A stretch of DNA of 64,000 nt from Clostridia bacterium (GTDB lineage Bacteria > Bacillota > Clostridia > Oscillospirales > Acutalibacteraceae), in NCBI GenBank assembly GCA_017466365.1, contig JAFTUG010000016.1:1-64000 (forward strand), read 5' to 3'. Shown one piece after another: positions 33,952-41,904 of this stretch. The notes under the pieces were generated by a model. The model was not told the DNA's origin, searched no databases, and saw only the letters and a program-made list of their open reading frames with translations. Position 1 is the stretch's first letter. Each line of letters opens with the position of its first letter. A program made the position numbers and the translations under genes.

Positions 33952-34452
33952 TTATTCCTCCACTTTTCTGATTGATTTGAAGCTGAGTCTGTTAAGCGGA
34001 ATTCCGCTTTCTTTGCTTACGATTGCCATTATTGTTGCCGCTGTGCGTTCGTCAACATCAACAAGCTCGGTGATGCCTCTGATTGACTTAAAAGCAAGTC
34101 TTTCAAGAGGAATGCCGCTCTGATTGCTTACGAGAGCCATAACAACTGCTGCTGTGGGCTCGTCAACATCAATGAGCCGGATTGAACCTGCGGGAGCATA
34201 TGCAACGGGAGCTGCTGCAGGAGCAGCGGCAGGTGCGGGAGCTGAAACGGGTACGGGGATTACGGAAGCATTCGCTGCTTCTTCGTTTCCGCCTGTGAGT
34301 TTACTTTCGATTGATCTCATTATCTTTGAAAGACCAAGAATGAGAACGGTGATCAATGCAAGCTCGGCAATAACAACTGCAATACCTGCAACGGCAACGA
34401 GCAATGTTTCGGGCATGGTTAATGTGATTTTATCTGCAAACATATTCGTCAC
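33952..34452 (-). CDS. OadG-like decarboxylase gamma subunit with duplicated C-terminal module
   Basis: A 166-residue membrane protein. One transmembrane helix near the N-terminus ([18 protein letters not shown]), an Ala/Pro-rich linker (about 63-88), then two copies of a 36-residue module: residues 94-129 ([10 protein letters not shown] ... FKSIRGITE) and 131-166 ([10 protein letters not shown] ... FKSIRKVEE). OadG normally anchors the alpha subunit to the beta subunit and contains one C-terminal zinc-binding tail, so the doubled module is unusual. It sits between the alpha and biotin carrier genes with gaps of 2 and 5 bases. Confidence 0.8.
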   Translation of the reverse strand: MTNMFADKITLTMPETLLVAVAGIAVVIAELALITVLILGLSKIMRSIESKLTGGNEEAANASVIPVPVSAPAPAAAPAAAPVAYAPAGSIRLIDVDEPTAAVVMALVSNQSGIPLERLAFKSIRGITELVDVDERTAATIMAIVSKESGIPLNRLSFKSIRKVEE

Positions 34453-34454
34453 CC

Positions 34455-35843
34455 TCAGTCAATTCTTGTGATTGTGTATGAGAATGTGTTCTTTCTGTCA
34501 GCTTCGCGCTTCTCAAAGAAAGCTTCAGCCTGGGTGGGGAATGCGATATATGAAAGAACATCCTCTTCGCATGTTGCCTTGTCACCGAGATAAGCCTTTG
34601 CTTCTTCCATTCCGGGAGCAAGGGTATCTGCAAATCTGCCTGTGAAGGGCTTTTCTTCGCCGAGAACAAGCTTCTGAAGCTCTTCGCTTACCTTACCGGG
34701 TGCCTTGCCGTATTCGCCCTTGATATAGCTCTTGACTTCCTTTGAAATATTCTTGTATCTTTCGCCTGCAAGAACGTTGGCCGTTGCCTGAACACCGACC
34801 ATCTGGCTCATGGGAGTTACGAGGGGAGGATAGCCGAGGTCCTCACGAACTCTGGGAGTTTCAAGAAGAACTTCATCGAGCTTGTCGAGCTTGTTCTGTG
34901 CGGTAAGCTGTGCAACAAGGTTTGAGAGCATGCCGCCGGGAATCTGATAAATGAGAGCATCTGTCTGTGTGCCCATAACAACGGGATTGAGAAGTCCGCT
35001 TTCGAGTGCCTTTGCACGAATGGGCTTGAAGAAATCGTTGATTTCCTTGCATACGTTTTCGTCAACGTCAACCTCGTAGCCGTACTGCTTAAGTGTATAA
35101 ACAAGAGTTTCGGTTGCAGGCTGTGAAGTACCGCCTGAGAAGCATGAAATAGCGGAGTCGATAACATCTGCACCTGCTTCAACGCACTTGAGAAGTGTCA
35201 TAAAACCGAGACCTGTTGTTGAGTGAGTGTGAACAACGATGGGTACTTTAACGTTTGCCTTAAGAGCCTTAACAAGGTCATAGCCTTCCTTCGGGCTCAT
35301 AATGCCTGCCATATCCTTGATGCAGATTGACTGAACGCCGAGTGATTCAATCTGCTTTGCAAGCTTAACATAGCTTTCAAGGTTATGAATGGGGCTGATT
35401 GTGTAGCAGATTGTGCCTGATGCATGAGCACCGCACTTAAGAGTTTCGTCAACTGCTACTTCGATATTGCGAACGTCGTTGAGAGCATCGAAAATTCTGA
35501 TAATATCAATGCCGTTTTCAACGCTCTTTCTGATGAAAGCACGAACAACGTCATCGGGATAGTGCTTATAACCGAGAAGGTTCTGACCTCTCAAAAGCAT
35601 CTGGAGCTTTGTGTTGGGGCAAGCCTTCTTGATGTTGCGGAGTCTATCCCAGGGGTCTTCGTTGAGGTAGCGAAGGCATGAATCGAAGGTTGCTCCGCCC
35701 CAGCATTCGAGTGAATAGTAGCCTGCCTTGTCGAGTTTTTCAAGAATGGGCTTGAAATCCGAGAAAGGCATTCTTGTTGCGATAAGAGACTGGTTAGCAT
35801 CTCTGAGCACGGTTTCGGTGAAATTAACTTTCATAAAACTCAT
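34455..35843 (-). CDS. decarboxylase alpha subunit (carboxyltransferase)
   Basis: Oxaloacetate decarboxylase alpha / pyruvate carboxylase subunit B type carboxyltransferase, 462 residues. It transfers CO2 from the substrate to biotin. TIM-barrel HMGL-like motifs: ETVLRDANQSLIATRM at the start (metal Asp), CIKDMAGI with the Lys that becomes carboxylated, and VHTHSTTGLG (metal His). It ends without a biotinyl domain, which is supplied by the separate carrier gene. Start is ATG at 35843 or 35834; AAAGGA is 2 or 11 bases from them, so neither is ideal. Only 37 bases separate it from glyS with no terminator or promoter visible. Confidence 0.92.
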   Translation of the reverse strand: MSFMKVNFTETVLRDANQSLIATRMPFSDFKPILEKLDKAGYYSLECWGGATFDSCLRYLNEDPWDRLRNIKKACPNTKLQMLLRGQNLLGYKHYPDDVVRAFIRKSVENGIDIIRIFDALNDVRNIEVAVDETLKCGAHASGTICYTISPIHNLESYVKLAKQIESLGVQSICIKDMAGIMSPKEGYDLVKALKANVKVPIVVHTHSTTGLGFMTLLKCVEAGADVIDSAISCFSGGTSQPATETLVYTLKQYGYEVDVDENVCKEINDFFKPIRAKALESGLLNPVVMGTQTDALIYQIPGGMLSNLVAQLTAQNKLDKLDEVLLETPRVREDLGYPPLVTPMSQMVGVQATANVLAGERYKNISKEVKSYIKGEYGKAPGKVSEELQKLVLGEEKPFTGRFADTLAPGMEEAKAYLGDKATCEEDVLSYIAFPTQAEAFFEKREADRKNTFSYTITRID

Positions 35844-35880
35844 GTTCCTTTCTGTATGATTGAATTATTTATAAACCTGA

Positions 35881-37263
35881 TTAGAAGCCGATGCGTGAAG
35901 CAATATAATCTTCAAGCGCATCAATTGAAATTCTCTCCTGCTGCATTGTGTCACGGTCACGAACCGTTACGCAGTTATCTTCGAGTGAATCAAAGTCGAA
36001 GGTGATGCAGATGGGAGTGCCGATTTCATCCTCACGGCGGTATCTCTTGCCGATTGAGCCTGTTTCGTCAAAGTCAACCATGAACTTCTTCTGGAGCTTT
36101 TCATAAACCTTGAGAGCATCGGGTGAAAGCTTCTTTGAAAGAGGAAGAACCGCTGCTTTATAAGGAGCAACTGCGGGGCTTAAGTGAAGAACAACTCTTG
36201 TATCGTTCTTTTCTGCATCAATAACCTCTTCGTCATATGCTTCGCAGAGAAGAGCAAGAACTGTTCTGTCAAGACCGTAGGTTGATTCGATGATGAAGGG
36301 GATATATCTTTCGTTGGTTTCGGGATCGAGATAGTCCATCTTCGCACCGCTGTATTCCTGATGTCTTGTAAGGTCGAAGTTTGTTCTGTTGTGTGTGCCG
36401 TTAACTTCGCCCCAGCCGAAGGGGAAGAGGAATTCGATATCGCACGCAGCCTTTGCATAGTGAGCAAGCTTTTCGTGGTCATGGAAACGGAGATGCTCGG
36501 GATTAATGCCGAGATCCTGATAATACTTCATGCCGTATTCCTTGAAGTAATCGTAAAGCTCGCTGTCTGTGCCTTCCTTGCAGAAGGTCTGGAACTCCAT
36601 CTGCTCGAATTCGATTGTTCTGAATGTGAAGTTACCGGGTGTGATTTCGTTTCTGAAAGCCTTACCTATCTGACCGATGCTGAAGGGAAGCTTTGCTCTC
36701 ATTGTTCTCTGAACGTTGAGATAGTTAACATATTCACCCTGTGCATTTTCGGGTCGGAGATAGATAACGCTCTTGCTGTCGTTTGTAACGCCTCTGAAGG
36801 TCTGGAACATCAGGTTAAATTCTCTGATGTCTGTGAAGTTGTGCTTGCCGCAGTGGGGGCAGGGGATTGAATGAGCCTTTATATACTCAAACATTTCCTC
36901 TTTTGTCATGCCGTCTGCATGAGCATCGGGATTGAAGTCGTCAATGAGGTTATCCGCTCTGTGACGCATTTTGCATTCCTTGCAGTCAAGAAGAGGGTCG
37001 GAGAAGCTGCCTACATGTCCGCTTGCTTCCCATACTCTGGGATGCATGAGGATATCAGCATCAACCTCATAGCTGTTCTTTCTTTCCTGAATGAATCTTT
37101 TGCGCCATGTGTCTTTAACGTTGTTTTTCATTCTTGCGCCGAGGGGACCGTAGTCCCAGGTGTTTGCAAGACCGCCGTAAATTTCGCTGCCTGCAAAAAT
37201 GAAGCCTCTGCCTTTGCAAAGGGCAACGATTTTTTCCATGGTTTTTTCGGTATTTTTCATCAT
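35881..37263 (-). CDS. glyS: glycyl-tRNA synthetase (dimeric type)
   Basis: Class II synthetase of the single-chain alpha2 type, 460 residues. Motif 1 around RVWEASGHVGSFSDPL, motif 2 FRNEITPGNFTFRTIEFEQMEF (shown split: FRNEITPGNF, RTIEFEQMEF), motif 3 ESTYGLDRTVLAL; C-terminal anticodon-binding domain (LHLSPAVAPYKAAVLPL). It charges tRNA-Gly. The ATG at 37263 has GGGAG eight bases upstream; the more upstream ATG at 37281 lacks a ribosome site. There is no T-box leader. It is immediately followed by the decarboxylase operon. Confidence 0.95.
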   Translation of the reverse strand: MMKNTEKTMEKIVALCKGRGFIFAGSEIYGGLANTWDYGPLGARMKNNVKDTWRKRFIQERKNSYEVDADILMHPRVWEASGHVGSFSDPLLDCKECKMRHRADNLIDDFNPDAHADGMTKEEMFEYIKAHSIPCPHCGKHNFTDIREFNLMFQTFRGVTNDSKSVIYLRPENAQGEYVNYLNVQRTMRAKLPFSIGQIGKAFRNEITPGNFTFRTIEFEQMEFQTFCKEGTDSELYDYFKEYGMKYYQDLGINPEHLRFHDHEKLAHYAKAACDIEFLFPFGWGEVNGTHNRTNFDLTRHQEYSGAKMDYLDPETNERYIPFIIESTYGLDRTVLALLCEAYDEEVIDAEKNDTRVVLHLSPAVAPYKAAVLPLSKKLSPDALKVYEKLQKKFMVDFDETGSIGKRYRREDEIGTPICITFDFDSLEDNCVTVRDRDTMQQERISIDALEDYIASRIGF

Positions 37264-37301
37264 ATCCAAAACTCCCGCCATTATAATATTTTTACCCTAT
37301 T

Positions 37302-37330
37302 ATGATACCCAAAATACATTTTAAAGTCAA
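37302..37330 (-). promoter_or_regulatory. sigma-A promoter of glyS
   Basis: Minus strand: -35 TTGACT (37325-37330), 17-base spacer, -10 TATCAT (37302-37307), leaving a leader of roughly 30 bases, too short for a T-box. Confidence 0.7.
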
Positions 37331-37343
37331 TATTTACCGCAAC

Positions 37344-37372
37344 AAAAAAGACCGTAAAAAACGGTCTTTTTT
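37344..37372 (-). terminator. terminator of the PH-protein cluster
   Basis: 12-bp stem (37344-37355 with 37361-37372) whose A/T ends give a T run on the exit side, between the small OadB-motif gene (stop at 37391) and the glyS promoter. Confidence 0.85.
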
Positions 37373-37390
37373 AGTAAAATCTACTATTTA

Positions 37391-37621
37391 TTATTTTTTT
37401 CTTCTTTTTATTAAAATTACCGATACAATAATAAGAGATATTATTGCAACTGCAAGAGCGATAAAAAGAAATGTCGGATTGGGTTCTGCAACAAAAATTG
37501 CAGTCGGTCCGTCCGCACCGCCTATGATGGCGATATCGCTTTGCGCTGCATATGCAGATATTGAAAATGCGAATATCATCAAACAAGAGATAACCGATAA
37601 AACCGTGTTTTTAATTTTCAT
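37391..37621 (-). CDS. tiny exported membrane protein with the OadB sodium-site motif
   Basis: A 76-residue protein: an N-terminal signal peptide (ending about Ala-Tyr-Ala), then [17 protein letters not shown], then one transmembrane helix (FIALAVAIISLIIVSVILI) and a basic tail RRKK. The middle segment is almost identical to the sodium-site loop of the OadB protein at 32322 ([17 protein letters not shown]), including the functional Asp, but nothing else of OadB is present. The ATG at 37621 has AAAGGA eight bases before it and overlaps the preceding gene by 11 bases, so it is translated from the PH-cluster mRNA. Function unknown. Confidence 0.7.
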   Translation of the reverse strand: MKIKNTVLSVISCLMIFAFSISAYAAQSDIAIIGGADGPTAIFVAEPNPTFLFIALAVAIISLIIVSVILIKRRKK

Positions 37622-38267
37622 TTTTATTTTCCTTTGCAATTATTTTATAGTTAAGCTTATCGCTGAAATCGGAAAGCATGATTTTTGACGAACCCTTTAC
37701 TGTAATCTCCCTTTCCTTTGTTACGATATGTACCTTGGGATTTGAGTTTTTTGAGTGAAAGCCCGTTTCATTAATTTCGATTATATCATCAATACTGATA
37801 TCAATTTTTTCGGTATCAAAAACTCCGCACGGAATCGTGCCGAAAACTCTGTCGTCGGTTACTGTCAGAACGCATTTTCTTTCCTGAATGAATGATGAAA
37901 TGCCGCTGAAAACCGAAAGAGCACCGACAACTGTAAAGAGCAGAACGGAATATACGGAAGAGGCTCGGAAAAAGTGCGGTGAATCGGCAATTGCAACAAT
38001 GCTTATGATTATCATGGCAATTCCTACGCCGATTTTCAGAAGCGTCGGCAATATGAGATAATCCTTAAAGTCGTATTTTTCGGGACTGTTTTCAATGTTT
38101 CTGACATATTCCTCCGCTTTTTCAAGCTCTTCGGTGTTGATTTCATCATCGGTTTCGGTTTGAACGGATGAAAAGGGTGTCTTGGCAGCTTTGCTTATGT
38201 ACGCACCGCATTCGGCACATATTTCTTCACTCTTTTTAACTCTTGCACCGCAGTTGAAGCACTTCAT
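37611..38267 (-). CDS. zinc-ribbon, two-TM, PH-like domain membrane protein
   Basis: A 218-residue protein. N-terminal zinc ribbon (MKCFNCGARVKKSEE ... CAECGAY), a polar region, two transmembrane helices (LLKIGVGIAMIIISIVAIA and the VLLFTVVGALSVFSGI region), then a PH-like beta domain (CVLTVTDDRVFG ... IDISIDDIIEINETG ... REITVKGSS). It shares its architecture with the proteins encoded at 38264-38733 and 38807-39274. ATG with AAAGGGG upstream; the start overlaps the stop of the frameshifted gene (ATGA). Possibly a membrane-associated sensor; function not known. Confidence 0.7.
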   Translation of the reverse strand: MKCFNCGARVKKSEEICAECGAYISKAAKTPFSSVQTETDDEINTEELEKAEEYVRNIENSPEKYDFKDYLILPTLLKIGVGIAMIIISIVAIADSPHFFRASSVYSVLLFTVVGALSVFSGISSFIQERKCVLTVTDDRVFGTIPCGVFDTEKIDISIDDIIEINETGFHSKNSNPKVHIVTKEREITVKGSSKIMLSDFSDKLNYKIIAKENKNEN

Positions 38268-38733
38268 TTTTGTTCCCCTTTGTTTATTTTGCTTTTTGAG
38301 TATTTAATAAGAAAATCCAAATCATTCTTTTTAAGACAAAAAAGAGCAAGATTTTTTGAATTTGTTTTTATAAAAGCCACGGGCGGAATTTTACTTAAAG
38401 GCATAATCAAATCTTGGATTTTTACTATGTCTTTATAGTAAACAGTAAAATATTTTGCTCTGCCGGGAAAGGTTGGCTTGATACCGTAAATGCCGTTTTC
38501 GTTAACCGAAACAAAGCATTTTTTTGAGTTATAAATCCCGAAACCGTAATAATCAGCAGTAAAACAAAAATGACGGCAGATGATATAAATTCGGCAGAAA
38601 CTGAATTGAAATCAACCTGAAGCAAGCAATAAATGAAAATCAAAATTGCTGCAGTAATCAAAATAATTCGTTTTCCGTTGAGTGCGGAATGGCAGTCAAA
38701 GGATTTTATGCTTTTTCCGAGTTCGTTTTTCAT
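38264..38733 (-). pseudogene. two-TM PH-like membrane protein, interrupted by a frameshift
   Basis: The first frame (from the ATG at 38733, GGGAGG seven bases upstream) encodes two transmembrane helices and then runs into an unrelated tail ending at 38425. From the A7 run at 38519-38525 the other frame continues without a stop as a PH-like domain (KCFVSVNENGIYGI ... KYFTVYYKDIVKIQD ... NLALFCLKKND) to a TGA at 38264-38266 that overlaps the next gene's ATG. The joined product would be about 157 residues, matching its neighbours. The run reads A_AAA_AAT in the first frame, a -1 slippery pattern; a one-base indel (biological or assembly) is the simpler explanation. Confidence 0.7.
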
Positions 38734-38752
38734 TTCCATTCCTCCCGAATCA

Positions 38753-38781
38753 ATGTTATCATTATATTATTCCGTTGTCAA
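38753..38781 (-). promoter_or_regulatory. internal sigma-A promoter of the PH cluster
   Basis: Minus strand: -35 TTGACA (38776-38781), 17-base spacer, -10 TAACAT (38753-38758), directly upstream of the frameshifted gene. Confidence 0.6.
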
Positions 38782-38787
38782 TAAAAA

Positions 38788-38805
38788 AGACCGCATAAGC
38801 GGTCT
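38788..38805 (-). terminator. terminator after the first PH-like gene
   Basis: Seven-bp stem AGACCGC/GCGGTCT (38788-38794 with 38799-38805) followed by TTTTTTAT on the minus strand, next to the stop codon at 38807. Confidence 0.75.
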
Positions 38806-38806
38806 G

Positions 38807-39274
38807 TCAGGCAGATATTCGGCTGCGGATTGCCTCCGTCAGCATTTTTTTGCTTTTCCTCGGCACGGGGAAATATAATGTTTTTTCTTTTGTTTTCAAA
38901 GCAATCAGCGGAAGAATTTTTATATGTTTTACACTTGTGATATCGGAATAAGGAACAAACATGCTCTTATTCTTAAACCGCGGAAGAGGCATGTTGTTTC
39001 CTTCAATGCCGTCGGAATAAATATAAAAGCATCTGTCATAATACCGTATATACTGAAGTGTTCCGAAAATAACCGATAAAAGCGCCAAAACAAACGTGGC
39101 GGCAGGAACAATGTATTCGGACGAGGTAAAAGTGTATATGTATAATCCGCCGAAAACCGACAGCATACCGAAACCGAGAGATAAAAAAAGAATGTCAAGT
39201 CCGACCGAGCGGCATTCAACGGATTTTTCCGCAACGGAGCTGTTCCTGATTGATGTTTCTTTTTCGGAAATCAA
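38807..39274 (-). CDS. two-TM PH-like domain membrane protein
   Basis: About 155 residues starting at TTG 39274, which has AAAGGGCGG seven bases upstream. The frame is open to 39427, but the longer version would cross a 24-base palindrome, the promoter and part of the divergent gene. Two transmembrane helices (LDILFLSLGFGMLSVFGGLY and the ATFVLALLSVIFGTLQY region) precede a PH-like domain (CFYIYSDGIEGNNMPL ... FVPYSDITSVKHIKIL ... EKTLYFPVPRK). First gene of the cluster controlled from 39298-39352. Function unknown. Confidence 0.65.
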   Translation of the reverse strand: MISEKETSIRNSSVAEKSVECRSVGLDILFLSLGFGMLSVFGGLYIYTFTSSEYIVPAATFVLALLSVIFGTLQYIRYYDRCFYIYSDGIEGNNMPLPRFKNKSMFVPYSDITSVKHIKILPLIALKTKEKTLYFPVPRKSKKMLTEAIRSRISA

Positions 39275-39297
39275 TGCTTTACCGCCCTTTCTGCAGC

Positions 39298-39321
39298 TTT
39301 TGCACTTATATAAGTGCAAAA
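39298..39321. promoter_or_regulatory. perfect 24-base palindromic operator
   Basis: TGCACTTATATAAGTGCA (39301-39318) flanked by TTT and AAA gives a perfect 24-base palindrome. It covers the -35 of the rightward promoter (TTGCAC) and lies at the expected transcription start of the leftward one. The XRE gene at 39393 is the obvious binding candidate. Confidence 0.7.
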
Positions 39322-39352
39322 ATATCATATCACCAACATAAAATAAAGTCAA
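39300..39352. promoter_or_regulatory. overlapping divergent sigma-A promoters
   Basis: Leftward: -35 TTGACT (39347-39352), 17-base spacer, -10 TATGAT (39324-39329). Rightward: -35 TTGCAC (39300-39305), 17-base spacer, -10 TATCAT (39323-39328). The two -10 elements are the same bases read on opposite strands, so polymerase can only use one at a time, and the palindrome at 39298-39321 can block both. Confidence 0.65.
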
Positions 39353-39392
39353 GAAAATTTGCTCCTGTTTGGGTGCAAGATGAGGTGATTGA

Positions 39393-39617
39393 TTGAATAA
39401 AGCATACGAAAAGCAGGTGGGCTTCAAAATCAGGGAAATAAGAGAAAAGGCAGGTCTTACCCAAGAACAGCTTTCTGCACGGCTTCAGGTGAGCGGGTGT
39501 GATATAACAAGAAGCGCGCTGGCAAAAATTGAGGTTGGACAGAGACATATTTATCCCGATGAGCTTAAGCTTATCAAGGAAATACTCGGTGCGGATTATA
39601 ATGACCTTCTGCCGTGA
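39393..39617 (+). CDS. XRE-family transcriptional regulator
   Basis: A 74-residue DNA-binding protein consisting of a single HTH_3 domain: GFKIREIREKAGLTQEQLSA (helices 1-2), SGCDITRSALAKIEVGQRHI (recognition helix) and YPDELKLIKEILGADYNDLL. TTG start with GAGGTGA just upstream. Divergent from the PH-protein cluster and preceded by a perfect palindrome and overlapping promoters, so it most likely represses its own gene and the cluster. No sensor domain is fused. Confidence 0.88.
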   Translation: MNKAYEKQVGFKIREIREKAGLTQEQLSARLQVSGCDITRSALAKIEVGQRHIYPDELKLIKEILGADYNDLLP

Positions 39618-39625
39618 ATTTTTGC

Positions 39626-39653
39626 TTGATAATTTTCACCGATGTGATATACT
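39626..39653 (+). promoter_or_regulatory. sigma-A promoter of the PHP gene
   Basis: -35 TTGATA (39626-39631), 16-base spacer, -10 TATACT (39648-39653), with GGAGG at 39676-39680 before the ATG at 39687. Confidence 0.6.
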
Positions 39654-39686
39654 TTAAAATGGAAATAAATTATTCGGAGGTAAATC

Positions 39687-40979
39687 ATGGCTGATTATAA
39701 AATTATAAATCCGTATGCGGAAGTAAATGATTTGATAAAGAACAGCGATAATCACTACAAAACAAATTTGCATACCCATTCAACCTACAGCGATGCAAAC
39801 TACACCATGACCGAAATGATAGAGGGCTTTTACGATAACGATTTTGATATTCTCGCCTTTGCGGAGCACGGAATTTTCGGCAAGGAATGGGATAAAGAGC
39901 CTTCAAAAATTCCGCTTTTTACCTTCCAGTATCTTTGGCACGGCAAGAGAAGCCACCCCACAACAGAGCAGTATAAGGCTTTCCTTAACGGTACATACAG
40001 AACTCCCGCAAACACAAGAACAAAAAAGAGGGGACTCATGTGCGTTCCCGATGCAATTGAAATGAATATGTTTACATTGGTAAAGAATCATGTAAACGGT
40101 TATTTCACGAATGATGCGTATGAAGGCGTATACGGCAAGGAAAACGATTTTGAAACTCCGATAAAGCTTGTTGAAGAAAGCGGCGGTGTTTCACATATAA
40201 ATCACCCCACCGACTGGCTTCAGGCTTATAAAGACCCCTCGGTTGCAAAGGTTCCCGAAAACATTGCATTCTTTGCAGACCTTTTAAGACGTTATAAATC
40301 CTGCCTCGGCATTGAGGTTCTCAATATGTATGACCGACCCAACAGAAGCGACAGAATTCTCTGGGATGAGCTTCTCAAAACCCTCATTCCGGAGGGCGAA
40401 AGAACGGTCTGGGGCTTCGGAAACAGCGATGCGCACAGAGTATGCGAAATTGACACCGCATTCATGGATTTCATTCTTCCCGAATATTCGCTTGAAAATC
40501 TCCGCAAGGCTATGGAAAACGGCAATTTCTTTGCGGTTGCACGTTATGCGAAGAACGAACTCGGCGAGGATTTCAAGGGCGAGGGAGCAGTTCCCGTTGT
40601 TACGGAAATTACGGTTGACGATGATGCGGATACCATAACAATCAAGGGCAAAAACTGCAATGCAATCGAATGGATCGCCGACGGCGAAATCATTGAAAGC
40701 GTAACATCTGAAGCCGACGGAGAGCTTGTTTCAACGGTTAAACTCCGTGAAAAGAGCGACAAAATAAGCTGTTATGTCAGAGCACAGCTTAAAGGCAGAG
40801 GCGGAATATGCATGACCCAGCCGTTTATCTGCGACGACGGAAATATGGCTCGCTTCATAAAGCCTGCACCTGTTCCGAAAAAGCTCACAAAGGCACAGCA
40901 GATAAAGAAAAAATTCGCAGATACCCGTCCCGGCGTTATCCTTTTCAGAATGATTATGGGTGATAAGACCAATGTTTAA
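39687..40979 (+). CDS. PHP-domain metal-dependent phosphoesterase
   Basis: A 430-residue protein. The PHP fold shows its metal ligands in order: TNLHTHSTYSDANYTMTEMI (H-x-H and D), FAEHGIFGK (E-H), SHINHPTDW (H), and GFGNSDAHRV (D-x-H). Residues about 300-395 are a beta-rich domain (VTEITVDDDADTITIKGK), and the C-terminus is basic. Cytosolic by lack of signal. PHP proteins hydrolyse phosphoesters such as histidinol phosphate or nucleotides; the substrate here is not evident. Confidence 0.85.
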   Translation: MADYKIINPYAEVNDLIKNSDNHYKTNLHTHSTYSDANYTMTEMIEGFYDNDFDILAFAEHGIFGKEWDKEPSKIPLFTFQYLWHGKRSHPTTEQYKAFLNGTYRTPANTRTKKRGLMCVPDAIEMNMFTLVKNHVNGYFTNDAYEGVYGKENDFETPIKLVEESGGVSHINHPTDWLQAYKDPSVAKVPENIAFFADLLRRYKSCLGIEVLNMYDRPNRSDRILWDELLKTLIPEGERTVWGFGNSDAHRVCEIDTAFMDFILPEYSLENLRKAMENGNFFAVARYAKNELGEDFKGEGAVPVVTEITVDDDADTITIKGKNCNAIEWIADGEIIESVTSEADGELVSTVKLREKSDKISCYVRAQLKGRGGICMTQPFICDDGNMARFIKPAPVPKKLTKAQQIKKKFADTRPGVILFRMIMGDKTNV

Positions 40980-41162
40980 TTCGGAATTATCAATAAATCG
41001 GATATAGTAAAATTTTATATATCATAACCCCTTTTTTTTCTCATTTTTGTAACACCTGAAAAAATCGTGGAATGAGTCGAAAAAATTTAAAAAAAATCTA
41101 TACAAATCAAAAAAAATGTGATAAATTATTAGTGTTTTAAATAGCAAAGGAGTGTGTCTCAC

Positions 41163-41846
41163 ATGAAAAAGGTTTATGAAGGCAAAACAAAAGACGTCTA
41201 TGAGCTTGATAACGGCAACGTAATGCTCAAGTTCAAGGACGACTGCACAGGCAAAGACGGCGTTTTCGATCCCGGTGAAAATACGGTTGGTCTTACAATT
41301 GAAGGCATCGGCAAGGCAAATCTCCAGACTTCAATCCACTATTTCGAGCTTCTCAAGGCTGCAGGTATCAAGACCCACTATGTAAGTGCAAATATTGATG
41401 ATGCAACCATGGAAGTTCTTCCCGGTAAAGTTTTCGGTCACGGCCTTGAAGTTATCTGCCGCCTTGTTGCAACAGGCAGCTTCATCAGAAGATACGGCGA
41501 ATATATTGCAGACGGCACAGTTCTTGAAGGCGGTTATGTTGAATGCACATTCAAGAATGACGCACTCGGCGATCCCCTCGTAACAGGCGAAGGTCTTGCA
41601 GCTCTCGGCGTTATGAGCCCCGAAATGTTTGAAAGCATGAAGGCACAGACTCTTGCAATCACAAAGATTGTTGCTGATGACCTCAAGTCAATCGGTCTCG
41701 ACCTTTGGGATATCAAGTTTGAGTTCGGTTATAACAATGACGAAGTTATTCTTATCGACGAAATTGCTTCGGGCAACATGCGTGTTTATAAGGACGGCAA
41801 GATTGTTGATCCCGTTGAACTCACAAAACTCATTCTTAACAGATAA
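41163..41846 (+). CDS. purC: phosphoribosylaminoimidazole-succinocarboxamide synthase
   Basis: SAICAR synthetase, 227 residues, the normal bacterial length; condenses CAIR with aspartate in purine synthesis. Signatures: [12 protein letters not shown] at the N-terminus, [16 protein letters not shown], and the C-terminal [26 protein letters not shown] (split here: [26 protein letters not shown]). The ATG at 41163 is preceded by AAAGGAG (10 bases); GTG at 41154 overlaps that site. It stands alone here, away from other pur genes, behind an A/T-rich 170-base gap. Confidence 0.95.
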   Translation: MKKVYEGKTKDVYELDNGNVMLKFKDDCTGKDGVFDPGENTVGLTIEGIGKANLQTSIHYFELLKAAGIKTHYVSANIDDATMEVLPGKVFGHGLEVICRLVATGSFIRRYGEYIADGTVLEGGYVECTFKNDALGDPLVTGEGLAALGVMSPEMFESMKAQTLAITKIVADDLKSIGLDLWDIKFEFGYNNDEVILIDEIASGNMRVYKDGKIVDPVELTKLILNR

Positions 41847-41860
41847 ATATATGCATTATA

Positions 41861-41888
41861 AAAACCCTCCGGAATTCCGGAGGGTTTT
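41861..41888. terminator. bidirectional terminator
   Basis: Perfect 28-base palindrome (AAAACCCTCCGG and its mirror around AATT) between the convergent purC and alpha-mannosidase genes. Confidence 0.85.
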
Positions 41889-41904
41889 CTGCATATATGT
41901 CGGA

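Noticed and set aside
33582-33971. Long open frame on the plus strand opposite the biotin carrier gene
   Set aside because: It is the mirror of the Ala/Pro-rich repeat; strong GC bias keeps it open. The minus-strand protein is clear.
37264-37343. T-box riboswitch ahead of glyS
   Set aside because: The promoter leaves only about 30 bases of leader, far too short, and no T-box sequence is visible.
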